Below the pieces are notes generated by a model. The model was not told where the DNA came from. It made no database searches and saw only the letters and a program-made list of their open reading frames with translations. A stretch of 6,045 bases of DNA. It comes from Thermoplasmata archaeon (GTDB lineage: Archaea > Thermoplasmatota > Thermoplasmata > Thermoplasmatales > Thermoplasmataceae). The stretch is taken from the NCBI GenBank assembly GCA_021850745.1, contig JAJZKX010000126.1, positions 1 through 6,045 of the forward strand, given 5' to 3'. The position numbers and the translations under genes were made by a program. This document shows positions 1 through 6,020 of the stretch, piece after piece; position 1 is the stretch's first letter, and every line of letters begins with the position of its first letter.

Positions 1-271
1 TTATTTCAACTATCTTGATGGAGTTGTCATGCTACTGGGCAGGTTTCTCCTCATAGGATTCCAGCTTGTCATAGCAGAATCATTTTCTTACAAGAGCCCC
101 AAGGTAGAGTTTGGGCGGTCCATTAATCCCAACAGCATCCTCTATGGGTTAATGCTCTTCACCGTAATGATTCTCCTGGGCGTGCTTTCCTTCTTCCCCA
201 TACTGGCACTGGGCCCATTCCTGTCATGGGCACATGATTTCTCTCTTTTCATCGGAGGTGTGATGCATTGA
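1..271 (+). CDS. kdpA: Potassium-transporting ATPase subunit KdpA, C-terminal part (5' end outside window)
   Basis: Channel-like, K+-binding membrane subunit of the KdpABC potassium pump. Only the last 89 codons are visible; the first complete codon is at base 2 and the frame is already open at the window edge, so the ATG at 29 is an internal methionine, not the start. Seen: one hydrophobic segment containing GRF (about visible residues 5-28), a short polar loop rich in K, S and P, then a second long hydrophobic segment ending in the ALGP motif typical of the KdpA C-terminus, followed by a short hydrophobic tail. E. coli KdpA ends in the same arrangement (GRF helix, loop, last helix, ALALGP). 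The selectivity-filter loops lie upstream and cannot be assessed. The stop TGA (269-271) overlaps the TTG start of kdpB by 4 bases, which fits the fixed kdpABC order. Confidence 0.93.
   Translation, partial: YFNYLDGVVMLLGRFLLIGFQLVIAESFSYKSPKVEFGRSINPNSILYGLMLFTVMILLGVLSFFPILALGPFLSWAHDFSLFIGGVMH
254..260 (+). promoter_or_regulatory. Shine-Dalgarno site of kdpB
   Basis: GGAGGTG lies inside the end of kdpA, 7 bases before the TTG at 268. This decides the start: TTG at 268 is well spaced, while the next in-frame candidate, GTG at 277, would be 16 bases away. The ATG at 263 is in the kdpA frame and meets the stop two codons later. Confidence 0.75.
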
Positions 272-2259
272 ATACAGTGGCCAATGCTGCATTGCAGACG
301 CTTAAGAATTTCAACCCGAAATATCTGATGCGCAATCCTGTTATGTTCATCACAGAATGTGCTTTCATTCTCTCCATGGTAATTGCCATTGAACCAGTGT
401 GGTTTGGCGCACCGACGGGGCCACAATATGGCCTTTTTTACATTGCAGTTGTTGCAAATCTCTTCCTCACACTGCTATTCTCAAACGTCAGCGTAGCCAT
501 CTCAGAGAGCAAAAGCAAGGCCATTTCAGATTCCCTGAGACAGCTTAAAAAAGAGGTAAAAGCGAAGTTATTGGTAGATAACCAGGTCAGGGAGGTTATG
601 TCTTCCGACCTCAGGAAAGGCGATATCATCTTACTGGAACAGGGCGACACAATACCAGCCGATGGCGAAATCATCGAAGGCACTGGTTATGTGAATGAGT
701 CCAGCGTCACCGGCGAATCAAGGCCATCAAGGAAGATCTTCGGGGATAGTGTCACTGGGTCCACTGTTCTCGTCACTGATAGTTTAAAGGTCAGTGTTAC
801 AAGTAATCCAGGAGAATCCTTCCTTGACAAGATGATCGCAATTGTTGAGAGTTCCAAGCGGTCAAGAACCCCAAATGAGATAGCCCTTACAGTGTTCCTC
901 TCCGGAATCACCCTAATATTTCTAATAGTCGTATCAGCACTGTTTGGTGCTTCCTATTTTTCCGGAATTTCTCCAAACCTCATGATTCTCATTGTCCTGC
1001 TCATAGCGCTCATACCAACAACAATCGGTGGGTTGCTCCCTGCAATCGGGGTGGCTTCCATCAACAAGATTTCCCAGTATAACGTCATTGCAAAAAGCGG
1101 CAAAGCCATAGAGAATGCAGGGGATATAGACACCATCATACTGGACAAGACCGGTACTGTCACCATGGGGGAAAGAGAAGCAGCAAAGTTCTATCCCAAC
1201 AAAGGCGTGAATTACAATGATTTTGTCAGGCTTTGCGTTATGAGTTCCCTTGATGACCTGACCAAGGAGGGAATGTCCGTAGTCAAACTTGCAAAGAAGG
1301 AAAATATAGAGGTCAGCAGAGAGGAATTAAGTGGTTTCCAATTTGTCCCTTTTTCTGCGGAAACAAAATCCAGCGGGGTAAAATCCAGCAATGAGGAAAT
1401 ATTCAAGGGTGCCCTGCGAGCAATGGAAAGCAAGTACAGCCTTTCTGATATTTATATAGAAGGGCTCTGCAAGGAAATCTCCCTCAGAGGAGGCACTGCA
1501 CTAGTAGTCGTCAGGAACGGGGAATTCTCCGGTGTCATCGAACTAAATGATTTGCTTAAGCCGGGGATGAAGCAGAGGCTTGAGCGCCTGAAGAAAATGA
1601 ATATAAAGACCATAATGTGCACCGGAGACGATGAAACAACAGCCGCATATATTGCACAGGAAAGCGGCATAGACGAGTTTGTTGCAAATAGCACACCCAT
1701 GGATAAGTACAATGTTGTGGTAAGAGAAAAGGATCAGCAGAGAATGGTTGCCATGGTAGGGGACGGGACCAATGATGCCCCCGCTTTGTCAAGGGCAGAT
1801 GTGGGAATGGCAATGAACAACGGAACTCAAGCAGCCAAGGATGCCGCAAATATGGTCGATCTGGACAACGACCCGACAAAGCTCCTGGATGTGATATTTC
1901 TGGGCAAGCAGGTCCTGATTACAAGAGGGTCATTAACGGCATTCAGCATTGCAAATGACCTGTCCAAGTACTTCGTCATCGTACCTGCAATGTTCACCAT
2001 GCTTCCCCAGCTGGATTACCTTAACATACTGGACCTTCAGAATCCAATTGTAGCCATAACATCTGCCCTCATTTTCAATACTATGATCATTTTGATGCTG
2101 GTTCCAATGGCGCTCCGCGGAGTCAGGTATAAACCCTCATCAATCGGGGATCTGCTACGCAGGAACATTTCCATATACGGCATAGGCGGAATAGTCCTTC
2201 CATTTGTGCTCATCAAAGTGATTTACACAATCATGATTGCAACGGGGGCGGGCTGGTGA
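268..2259 (+). CDS. kdpB: Potassium-transporting P-type ATPase, catalytic subunit KdpB
   Basis: ATP-hydrolysing subunit of the high-affinity K+ pump in the cytoplasmic membrane. It has 663 residues; E. coli KdpB has 682. Seen in order: two N-terminal membrane helices (about 25-75), the actuator domain with TGES at 148-151, two helices with the IPTTIGGLLPA segment at 249-259, the phosphorylation motif DKTGT with the acceptor Asp at 293, the nucleotide-binding domain with FKGA at 379-382, the hinge motif GDGTNDAPAL at 498-507, then the helix with D564 and K567 (matching the D583/K586 pair of E. coli KdpB), and two more helices to the end. All catalytic residues I looked for are present, so the enzyme should be active. 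It starts with TTG, chosen from the Shine-Dalgarno site at 254-260 and the 4-base TTGA overlap with kdpA; it overlaps kdpC by GTGA. The closest alternative, another P-type ATPase family, is excluded by the IPTTIGGLL segment and the kdpA/kdpC neighbours. Confidence 0.98.
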   Translation: MNTVANAALQTLKNFNPKYLMRNPVMFITECAFILSMVIAIEPVWFGAPTGPQYGLFYIAVVANLFLTLLFSNVSVAISESKSKAISDSLRQLKKEVKAKLLVDNQVREVMSSDLRKGDIILLEQGDTIPADGEIIEGTGYVNESSVTGESRPSRKIFGDSVTGSTVLVTDSLKVSVTSNPGESFLDKMIAIVESSKRSRTPNEIALTVFLSGITLIFLIVVSALFGASYFSGISPNLMILIVLLIALIPTTIGGLLPAIGVASINKISQYNVIAKSGKAIENAGDIDTIILDKTGTVTMGEREAAKFYPNKGVNYNDFVRLCVMSSLDDLTKEGMSVVKLAKKENIEVSREELSGFQFVPFSAETKSSGVKSSNEEIFKGALRAMESKYSLSDIYIEGLCKEISLRGGTALVVVRNGEFSGVIELNDLLKPGMKQRLERLKKMNIKTIMCTGDDETTAAYIAQESGIDEFVANSTPMDKYNVVVREKDQQRMVAMVGDGTNDAPALSRADVGMAMNNGTQAAKDAANMVDLDNDPTKLLDVIFLGKQVLITRGSLTAFSIANDLSKYFVIVPAMFTMLPQLDYLNILDLQNPIVAITSALIFNTMIILMLVPMALRGVRYKPSSIGDLLRRNISIYGIGGIVLPFVLIKVIYTIMIATGAGW

Positions 2260-2870
2260 ACAGCAGTAGGGTATTGAAGGCATTTGCCTTTGCATTTGCG
2301 TTTCTATTCATCCTTGGATTCGTATATCCAACCGTGATGTCTGAAATCACGCAGAATGTTATACCATTCCAGTCAGAAGGTTCACCGGTAAAGATCAATG
2401 GAACAGTCTATGGTTCCTACCTCATCGCTGATGCTTTCAACGCATCGTATTTCTTCCATCCAAGGCCAGATAACAACAACACATATGCAATAGACACCAA
2501 TGGAACACTGAACCAGACCATGAAATACATCCACCAGTTCCAGGCTGAAAACCCCGGCATCAACATTTCCCAGATTCCTTATGCCATGGTTGCATATTCT
2601 GCATCAGGGGTAGACCCGAATATACCAATCCTTGGCGCTTATGACCAGGTGTCCAGGATCGCCCACTCATTGCAGAATGTGTCTGCGGCAAAGAATGTAT
2701 CACTCTCTTTGGCTTCACTCATCGGAGCCCTTGACAACAGGATATCGGTACTGGAGCAGGTTAGCTTCCCCATATTCGGTTCATACTACGTGAATACAGT
2801 TGCCCTGAATATATGGATAATAGAGTACATGCAGAGTGAGGAAATTCTACCTTCAGGACTCTTATCTTGA
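2256..2870 (+). CDS. kdpC: Potassium-transporting ATPase subunit KdpC
   Basis: Single-span accessory subunit that is needed for assembly and high-affinity function of the Kdp pump. It has 204 residues against about 190 in E. coli. Residues 9-26 form one membrane helix beginning with four Ala-Phe pairs; the rest is outside the membrane. Family signatures seen: GSYLIADAF (53-61), a HPRP variant of the usual 'RP' motif (68-71), the SASGVDPNI segment (115-123) followed by a Q-V-x-R-I-A pattern (131-136), and VNTVALN (179-185). The SGGSN stretch common in bacterial KdpC is replaced by an Asn/Thr-rich linker (73-88). Eight N-X-S/T sequons lie in the outer domain. The C-terminus is about ten residues longer than in E. 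coli. The start is GTG in a 4-base overlap with kdpB, preceded only by a G-rich run (2244-2248), so translation is probably coupled; the first ATG is at codon 28, past the helix, and is not credible as a start. Confidence 0.95.
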   Translation: MNSSRVLKAFAFAFAFLFILGFVYPTVMSEITQNVIPFQSEGSPVKINGTVYGSYLIADAFNASYFFHPRPDNNNTYAIDTNGTLNQTMKYIHQFQAENPGINISQIPYAMVAYSASGVDPNIPILGAYDQVSRIAHSLQNVSAAKNVSLSLASLIGALDNRISVLEQVSFPIFGSYYVNTVALNIWIIEYMQSEEILPSGLLS

Positions 2871-2884
2871 GAGCGAGCTGGAAC

Positions 2885-2920
2885 AGCAAGATATTTACTA
2901 CTTTTCTGTAGTGTTCTGCT
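2885..2920 (+). terminator. Possible terminator of the kdp operon (imperfect hairpin)
   Basis: Fifteen bases after the kdpC stop there is an imperfect inverted repeat: AGCA-A-GA (2885-2891) against TCTGCT (2915-2920), then an internal loop, then a perfect 5-bp stem ACTAC/GTAGT (2897-2901 with 2908-2912) closing on TTTTCT. It sits where the kdp transcript should end before it runs into antisense porB. Archaeal terminators depend mainly on U-runs and only a short one is present, so this is tentative. Confidence 0.3.
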
Positions 2921-2949
2921 CACCAGAAAAGGTAATTACAAAGGTGATC

Positions 2950-2967
2950 TGTCCGTTGGGACGGATA
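2950..2967 (-). terminator. Possible terminator hairpin of the por operon
   Basis: A compact hairpin lies 2 bases past the porB stop codon (2972-2970). It has a perfect 5-bp stem TCCGT/ACGGA (2952-2956 with 2961-2965), extended by a G-U and a T-A pair, around the loop TGGG. Reading on along the minus strand, a T4 run follows at 2930-2927. Position and form suit a transcript end for por, but the T-run is distant and short. Confidence 0.35.
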
Positions 2968-2969
2968 CT

Positions 2970-3863
2970 TCATATTTTCCTTGAATGCTCCTCCAACGCC
3001 AGAAGTTCGGACCATCTTCTGTCGACTGCAGACTGCACTTCTTCAATTTCCTCATCGGTTAGATGGGAAAAACGGTTCTGGACCTCTAGATATCTCTTTA
3101 CTTCCATTGGCTGTGGAGGCTTGCTGAGCTTCAATGCCCCATTAATAAATTCATAAAGGGGGAACATGTGTGTCTGAACAGCAAGTCTTGAGACTTCAAT
3201 GGTTTTCTCCGGGGAGTAGTACCACCCTGTGGGGCATGGGGAAAGAATCTGAATGAACTTCGGGCCCTGAACTTTCTTTGCATTCTCCAGTTTCCGGACC
3301 ATATCTTCAGGGTAAGCTACTGTTGCAGTGGCAACATAGGGAACCTTCTGGGCAATCATTAGGTCTGCAACCATCTTCTTAGGCTGCTTCTTGAAGTTCC
3401 TGTCCTTGCCCACAGGAGTAGTCGTGGTAACCGCACCATATGGCGTGCTTCCTGACCTCTGCACTCCTGTGTTCATGTAGCCTTCATTGTCGTACATGAT
3501 GTAGAATACACTGTGCCCTCGTTCCATTGCGCCACTGAGTGACTGCAGGCCTATGTCCGATGTTCCTCCATCTCCGGCAAAACCCACGACATTGTAATCC
3601 TCTTTCCCCTGCTGGTCAAGTGCCTCTCTGAGACCTGAAATGGATGCCCCGGTGGCAGCAAATGGTGTGTATACCATGGGGACGTCCAAGGTTCTGTTTG
3701 GCATGGCACCCGGAATAACTGCCCAGCATGAGGCAGGCACAGATACCACTGTATTCTTTCCCAATGCCTTGAGCACATATCTCATGGAAAGCGTTGCACC
3801 ACACCCATGGCATGCTGTGTTTCCAGGTTCCATCAGCTCCTGTTTCGGAATGGAAAATGGCAA
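2970..3863 (-). CDS. porB: Pyruvate:ferredoxin oxidoreductase, beta subunit (PorB)
   Basis: Thiamine-diphosphate-binding catalytic subunit of the cytoplasmic four-subunit enzyme that oxidises pyruvate to acetyl-CoA and CO2 and passes electrons to ferredoxin. It has 297 residues, close to other archaeal PorB proteins. Seen: CxxC at 18-21, a further Cys at 46 and Cys 210 in an SPCPTGW motif, the four ligands expected for the proximal [4Fe-4S] cluster; and the TPP/Mg2+ motif from GDG (97-99) to Asn 126, followed by the MNTGVQRSGSTPYGA segment (130-144) characteristic of POR/VOR beta subunits. The start is TTG at 3863, fixed by GGGAGGG at 3877-3871 with 7 bases between; the ATG ten codons on (3833) is too far from that site. 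It begins after a 1-base gap behind porA. A 2-ketoisovalerate oxidoreductase beta subunit is the main alternative because the families are close; pyruvate is the more likely substrate given the overall similarity. Confidence 0.95.
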   Translation of the reverse strand: MPFSIPKQELMEPGNTACHGCGATLSMRYVLKALGKNTVVSVPASCWAVIPGAMPNRTLDVPMVYTPFAATGASISGLREALDQQGKEDYNVVGFAGDGGTSDIGLQSLSGAMERGHSVFYIMYDNEGYMNTGVQRSGSTPYGAVTTTTPVGKDRNFKKQPKKMVADLMIAQKVPYVATATVAYPEDMVRKLENAKKVQGPKFIQILSPCPTGWYYSPEKTIEVSRLAVQTHMFPLYEFINGALKLSKPPQPMEVKRYLEVQNRFSHLTDEEIEEVQSAVDRRWSELLALEEHSRKI

Positions 3864-3864
3864 T

Positions 3865-4359
3865 TCAATTCCCTCCCTTAATATTTATCCAATACTGCCC
3901 CGGCTCTTTGTTCTCCATGGTTCTGAACATCTCCTCAAAGTCCTCTATCTTTACGTCCCGGCCACCAAGGCCTGCAATAAAACCGAAAAGCGTTGGATTA
4001 TCAGTTCCGTAGAGTGAACTTGAAACTTCAAGATAGGTGTTGCCTCCATTTCCGAATGACATGGATCTGTCAATGATACCGACGCCCTTTGTTCCCTTTA
4101 TGGCCTTCCTAATCTCGTCCGCAGGGAAAGGCCGGAAAAACCTCATCCTTATGATACCAACCTTATGGCCTTTTTCCCTCAGCCTCTGCACAACGTATTT
4201 TCCAGTTGAAGCAAGAGTGCCCGATGCTATTAGCACATAGTCGGCATCATCTGTCATAAATTCCTCAATGAGTCCAGAATAATCCCTCTCAAATGATGCT
4301 GCGAAATCCGCTGTTACCTTCCTGATGGCTTTTCTTGCCTTTTCCATTGAGTCATGCAT
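3865..4359 (-). CDS. porA: Pyruvate:ferredoxin oxidoreductase alpha subunit, C-terminal part of frame-broken porA
   Basis: These 164 codons carry the C-terminal domains of PorA. Seen: a helix M-E-K-A-R-K at the start, then a domain with ASGTLAS (45-51), the KVGIIRMRFFRPFP segment (66-79) and the final FIAGLGGRDV motif (127-136), all standard for archaeal POR alpha subunits. It lies in the +1 frame relative to the N-terminal part (4352-5047); the two frames overlap by 8 bases (ATGCATGA). An ATG exists at 4359, but the nearest Shine-Dalgarno-like AAGGA is only 1 base before it, so independent initiation looks weak. Aligned to full-length PorA, the segment continues the upstream part without lost or extra residues if one base of the A6 run at 4369-4364 is skipped. 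It is therefore best read as the back half of a single porA gene, with a genuine split gene as the alternative. It ends 1 base before porB. Confidence 0.85.
   Translation of the reverse strand: MHDSMEKARKAIRKVTADFAASFERDYSGLIEEFMTDDADYVLIASGTLASTGKYVVQRLREKGHKVGIIRMRFFRPFPADEIRKAIKGTKGVGIIDRSMSFGNGGNTYLEVSSSLYGTDNPTLFGFIAGLGGRDVKIEDFEEMFRTMENKEPGQYWINIKGGN
3871..3877 (-). promoter_or_regulatory. Shine-Dalgarno site of porB
   Basis: On the minus strand GGGAGGG stands 7 bases before the TTG at 3863, inside the last codons of porA. It supports TTG rather than the downstream ATG as the porB start, with the same spacing as at kdpB and porA. Confidence 0.7.
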
Positions 4360-5047
4360 ATCCTTTTTTCAATTCCATGAATGGCCCATCCGGAGTGGAA
4401 TAGGAACCATACCCCATGGGATTTTCCACATCTATCCTGTAATTCAGGTCAAGCTCCGGCAGGAAATCATCCACAGCTTTTTGCTCAGGCACATTTACAG
4501 GTTCCGATGTGTGGGAAAGCACAAAAGCATCCTCCATGGTCATGAGTGGCAGCAGGACCTCACTGCTCTCAGCGATTTTGTATCCCATAAGTATTGTATC
4601 GAGGGCTTCCTGGTTAGATTCACAGTAAACCTGCATCCATCCGGTATCCTTTTGGTTCATTGTGTCGGTCTGGTCAGACCAGATGTTCCATGGGGGGCCA
4701 ATTGCCCTGTTCACTACACTCATTACAACCGGCAGTCTCTGGCCAGCCACCCAGTGAAGCATCTCGTGCATGTAGAGTAGACCATGTGAGCTGGTCGCGG
4801 TATACGACCTGGTTCCAGTCAGTTCGCTTGCCATGGTTGCAGCCATTGCGCTGTGTTCACTCTCAACTTCTACGTATCTGGAATCCAGTTCACGGTTTGC
4901 AATCATTTCCGCAAGTTTTTCCACTATGGTGGTTTGGGGGGTTATGGGGTATGCCGAGATGAAGCGCACTCTCGCAAGTTTTGCGCCCATTGCAACAGCC
5001 TCATTTCCAGTCATTATGGCATTGTACTTCTGCAGAGTCCTTATCAT
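4352..5047 (-). CDS. porA: Pyruvate:ferredoxin oxidoreductase alpha subunit, N-terminal part of frame-broken porA
   Basis: These 231 codons hold the pyrimidine-binding and substrate-side domain of PorA. Seen: GNEAVAMGAKLA (14-25), the YPITPQT loop (33-39), VESEHSA (61-67) whose Glu 64 is the expected TPP-activating glutamate, the TATSSHGL loop (83-90), LPVVMSVVNRA (105-115) with Arg 114 placed like the pyruvate-binding arginine of PFORs, and DTGWMQVYCESNQEALD (134-150). The last true PorA residues are FMELKK (223-228); the next three residues and the TGA come from the wrong frame after the A6 run. Archaeal PorA is normally about 390-395 residues; joining the halves gives 393. The start ATG (5047) has GGAGTG at 5060-5055, 7 bases away, and follows porD after a 1-base gap. 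As annotated, the protein alone lacks the C-terminal domains, so a functional enzyme needs either the second fragment or a frameshift, unless the break is a sequencing error. Confidence 0.88.
   Translation of the reverse strand: MIRTLQKYNAIMTGNEAVAMGAKLARVRFISAYPITPQTTIVEKLAEMIANRELDSRYVEVESEHSAMAATMASELTGTRSYTATSSHGLLYMHEMLHWVAGQRLPVVMSVVNRAIGPPWNIWSDQTDTMNQKDTGWMQVYCESNQEALDTILMGYKIAESSEVLLPLMTMEDAFVLSHTSEPVNVPEQKAVDDFLPELDLNYRIDVENPMGYGSYSTPDGPFMELKKGYA
4361..4369 (-). other. Frame-break site in porA: A6 run followed by GGA
   Basis: On the minus strand the reading frame runs TTG-AAA-AAA-GGA-TAT-GCA-TGA. With one A fewer it becomes TTG-AAA-AAG-GAT-ATG-CAT, which reads L-K-K-D-M-H and joins the downstream frame. 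That junction gives a PorA with no gap against the usual family spacing between the F/Y-M-E motif and M-E-x-A-R-K. Only a +1 shift (or an equivalent one-base loss) works; the -1 frame gives no PorA sequence. A Lys-tRNA slip from AAA to AAG is possible at this spot. Confidence 0.75.
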
Positions 5048-5048
5048 G

Positions 5049-5351
5049 TCATTCCACTCCTTCCATTTCCATCTTTATGGATTCCTCCGGGCATTCATTT
5101 GAGCATATCCCGCATCCCTTGCAGTGATCATAATCTATTATCGGGGCCTCGAGCCTTGCAACCCTCCCATTTGGAGAGGGATAATCATTTTCCGTGGAAT
5201 ACATGATTGCATTGTCAGGGCAGAACTTCCAGCATATCATGCACCTTATGCAAGTGCTGTAATCAATGACTGGTTTCTGTGTTCTCCATGAATCGGTCCT
5301 GTTCCCCCTTGAGCTTACCTCCGCCACAGGCACTAACACCATTTCCCTCAC
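5049..5351 (-). CDS. porD: Pyruvate:ferredoxin oxidoreductase, delta subunit (PorD), 2x[4Fe-4S] ferredoxin type
   Basis: Small electron-transfer subunit with two [4Fe-4S] clusters that carries electrons from the cluster in PorB to external ferredoxin. It has 100 residues, normal for PorD. Seen: two full ferredoxin motifs, [12 protein letters not shown] (residues 34-45) and [12 protein letters not shown] (77-88), each with the CxxCxxCxxxCP spacing, so all eight ligands are present; the stretch between them and the N-terminal extension with S-W-R-T before the first motif are as in archaeal delta subunits. The start is GTG at 5351 in a 4-base GTGA overlap with the porG stop; GAGGA at 5360-5356 lies 4 bases before it. 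The ATG three codons further in (5342) is an alternative, but its spacing to that site is 13 bases. The gene sits between porG and porA in the conserved GDAB order. Confidence 0.95.
   Translation of the reverse strand: MREMVLVPVAEVSSRGNRTDSWRTQKPVIDYSTCIRCMICWKFCPDNAIMYSTENDYPSPNGRVARLEAPIIDYDHCKGCGICSNECPEESIKMEMEGVE
5055..5060 (-). promoter_or_regulatory. Shine-Dalgarno site of porA
   Basis: GGAGTG on the minus strand, inside the end of porD, 7 bases before the porA ATG at 5047. It marks porA as an internal operon gene with its own ribosome entry. Confidence 0.6.
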
Positions 5352-5893
5352 CCCATCCTCACTGACCCGTAAGCCTGCTTTACGGCCTCGGCATTCTCCG
5401 TTCTCTTCTTCGGGGAACTTTCCATGGTTGCATTAACCACAGTCTCTAATGAGACTAGTCCTGTCGCTTTGGCAAATGCCCCGAGAATTGCAGTGTTTAC
5501 AATGGGGTTTGCCCTGCTGCCCAGTTCAAGTGATACCGCGATTGATGTTGCATCCACGGTGGCTGTTTTCCTGTTGAGTTCAAACTCACCAGGCGCTTTT
5601 CTTGAGTTGATAATGAACATCCCGTCTTCAGGAACTCCAGAAGTAGCACCCCCGTTATCGAGCACCCAGGGGTCTAGTACCACAACGATATTTGGATGGT
5701 AAATCTGGGTCTTCAGGAGAATAGGCTGATCGTCAATTCTTGTAAAGGCCGTAACCGGGGCACCCCTCCTCTCCGTGCCAAAGAAAGGGAATGAAATGAC
5801 ATATTTCCCCTCTTCAAAGGCTGCTAAAGCAAGAATTCTGGATGCTGTGACTGTCCCCTGCCCTCCCCTTCCGTGGAACCTTATTTCAAACAT
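5348..5893 (-). CDS. porG: Pyruvate:ferredoxin oxidoreductase, gamma subunit (PorG)
   Basis: Gamma subunit of the heterotetrameric enzyme, equal to the domain fused inside single-chain bacterial PFORs. It has 181 residues, the usual size. Seen: the N-terminal glycine-rich GRGGQG motif (8-13), followed by T-A-S-R-I-L, then [11 protein letters not shown] (37-47), the signature of this family, and a VVVLDPWVL strand-turn (69-77). It is the first gene of the operon. The ATG at 5893 follows a TATA box with no Shine-Dalgarno sequence between, and no other in-frame start fits better. It overlaps porD by GTGA. In some hyperthermophilic archaea one gamma subunit serves both POR and VOR; no second oxidoreductase set is visible here, so such sharing cannot be judged. 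Confidence 0.95.
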   Translation of the reverse strand: MFEIRFHGRGGQGTVTASRILALAAFEEGKYVISFPFFGTERRGAPVTAFTRIDDQPILLKTQIYHPNIVVVLDPWVLDNGGATSGVPEDGMFIINSRKAPGEFELNRKTATVDATSIAVSLELGSRANPIVNTAILGAFAKATGLVSLETVVNATMESSPKKRTENAEAVKQAYGSVRMG

Positions 5894-5930
5894 TATTTCA
5901 CGGTCTAAAATTCCCTGCGTTATATTTATA
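5894..5930 (-). promoter_or_regulatory. por operon promoter with TATA box and very short leader
   Basis: Minus strand TATAAATA lies at 5930-5923, centred about 33 bases before the porG ATG. Archaeal transcription usually starts 22-27 bases after the TATA centre, which puts the start near 5904-5899, leaving roughly 6-11 untranslated bases. No Shine-Dalgarno sequence is present in that space, so the mRNA is probably translated as a leaderless or nearly leaderless message. The start point is inferred from spacing only. Confidence 0.65.
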
Positions 5931-5956
5931 TGTAATTGTTAACAGGTTCAGTATTT

Positions 5957-5984
5957 AACTGGATTTTAGATAACTTTACCAGTT
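5957..5984. repeat. 6-bp inverted repeat AACTGG/CCAGTT in the por upstream region
   Basis: AACTGG at 5957-5962 and CCAGTT at 5979-5984, 16 bases apart, in AT-rich DNA upstream of the por TATA box. The half-sites are about two helix turns apart (22 bases start to start), which would put both on one face of the DNA. It is short enough to occur by chance. Confidence 0.2.
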
Positions 5985-6001
5985 GATAGTGTTTATTAAT
6001 A

Positions 6002-6020
6002 ATTTGTATTGGATACAAAT
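6002..6020. repeat. Perfect 8-bp inverted repeat upstream of por (possible operator)
   Basis: ATTTGTAT (6002-6009), spacer TGG, ATACAAAT (6013-6020). The short symmetric form suits a dimeric helix-turn-helix regulator. It lies about 110 bases before porG and next to a plus-strand TATA-like TTTATTAATA (5993-6002), so it may control a gene to the right of the window instead of por. Confidence 0.4.

Noticed and set aside
142..426. A 94-codon minus-strand open frame opposite the kdpA/kdpB junction
   Set aside because: It is antisense to conserved Kdp sequence on both sides of the junction, with no family resemblance.
2836..3156. A 106-codon plus-strand open frame covering the end of kdpC, the convergent gap and the end of porB
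   Set aside because: It overlaps two well-supported genes, has no recognisable domain, and its sequence looks like antisense of porB in composition.
4352..4359. ATGCATGA overlap as proof that porA is two independent genes
   Set aside because: Stop/start overlaps are common here, but no properly spaced Shine-Dalgarno site serves this ATG, and the seamless join obtained with one base less in the A6 run explains the layout better. It stays only as an alternative.
4325..4780. A 151-codon plus-strand open frame opposite porA
   Set aside because: It lies wholly antisense to conserved PorA coding sequence, is rich in His/Cys/Trp as expected from a shadow frame, and has no ribosome site of note.
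2970..5893. 2-oxoglutarate or indolepyruvate ferredoxin oxidoreductase instead of POR
   Set aside because: The four-subunit GDAB layout, a separate small 2x[4Fe-4S] delta protein, and the STPYGA and DTGWMQ signatures fit POR/VOR; the OGOR and IOR types have different subunit make-up.
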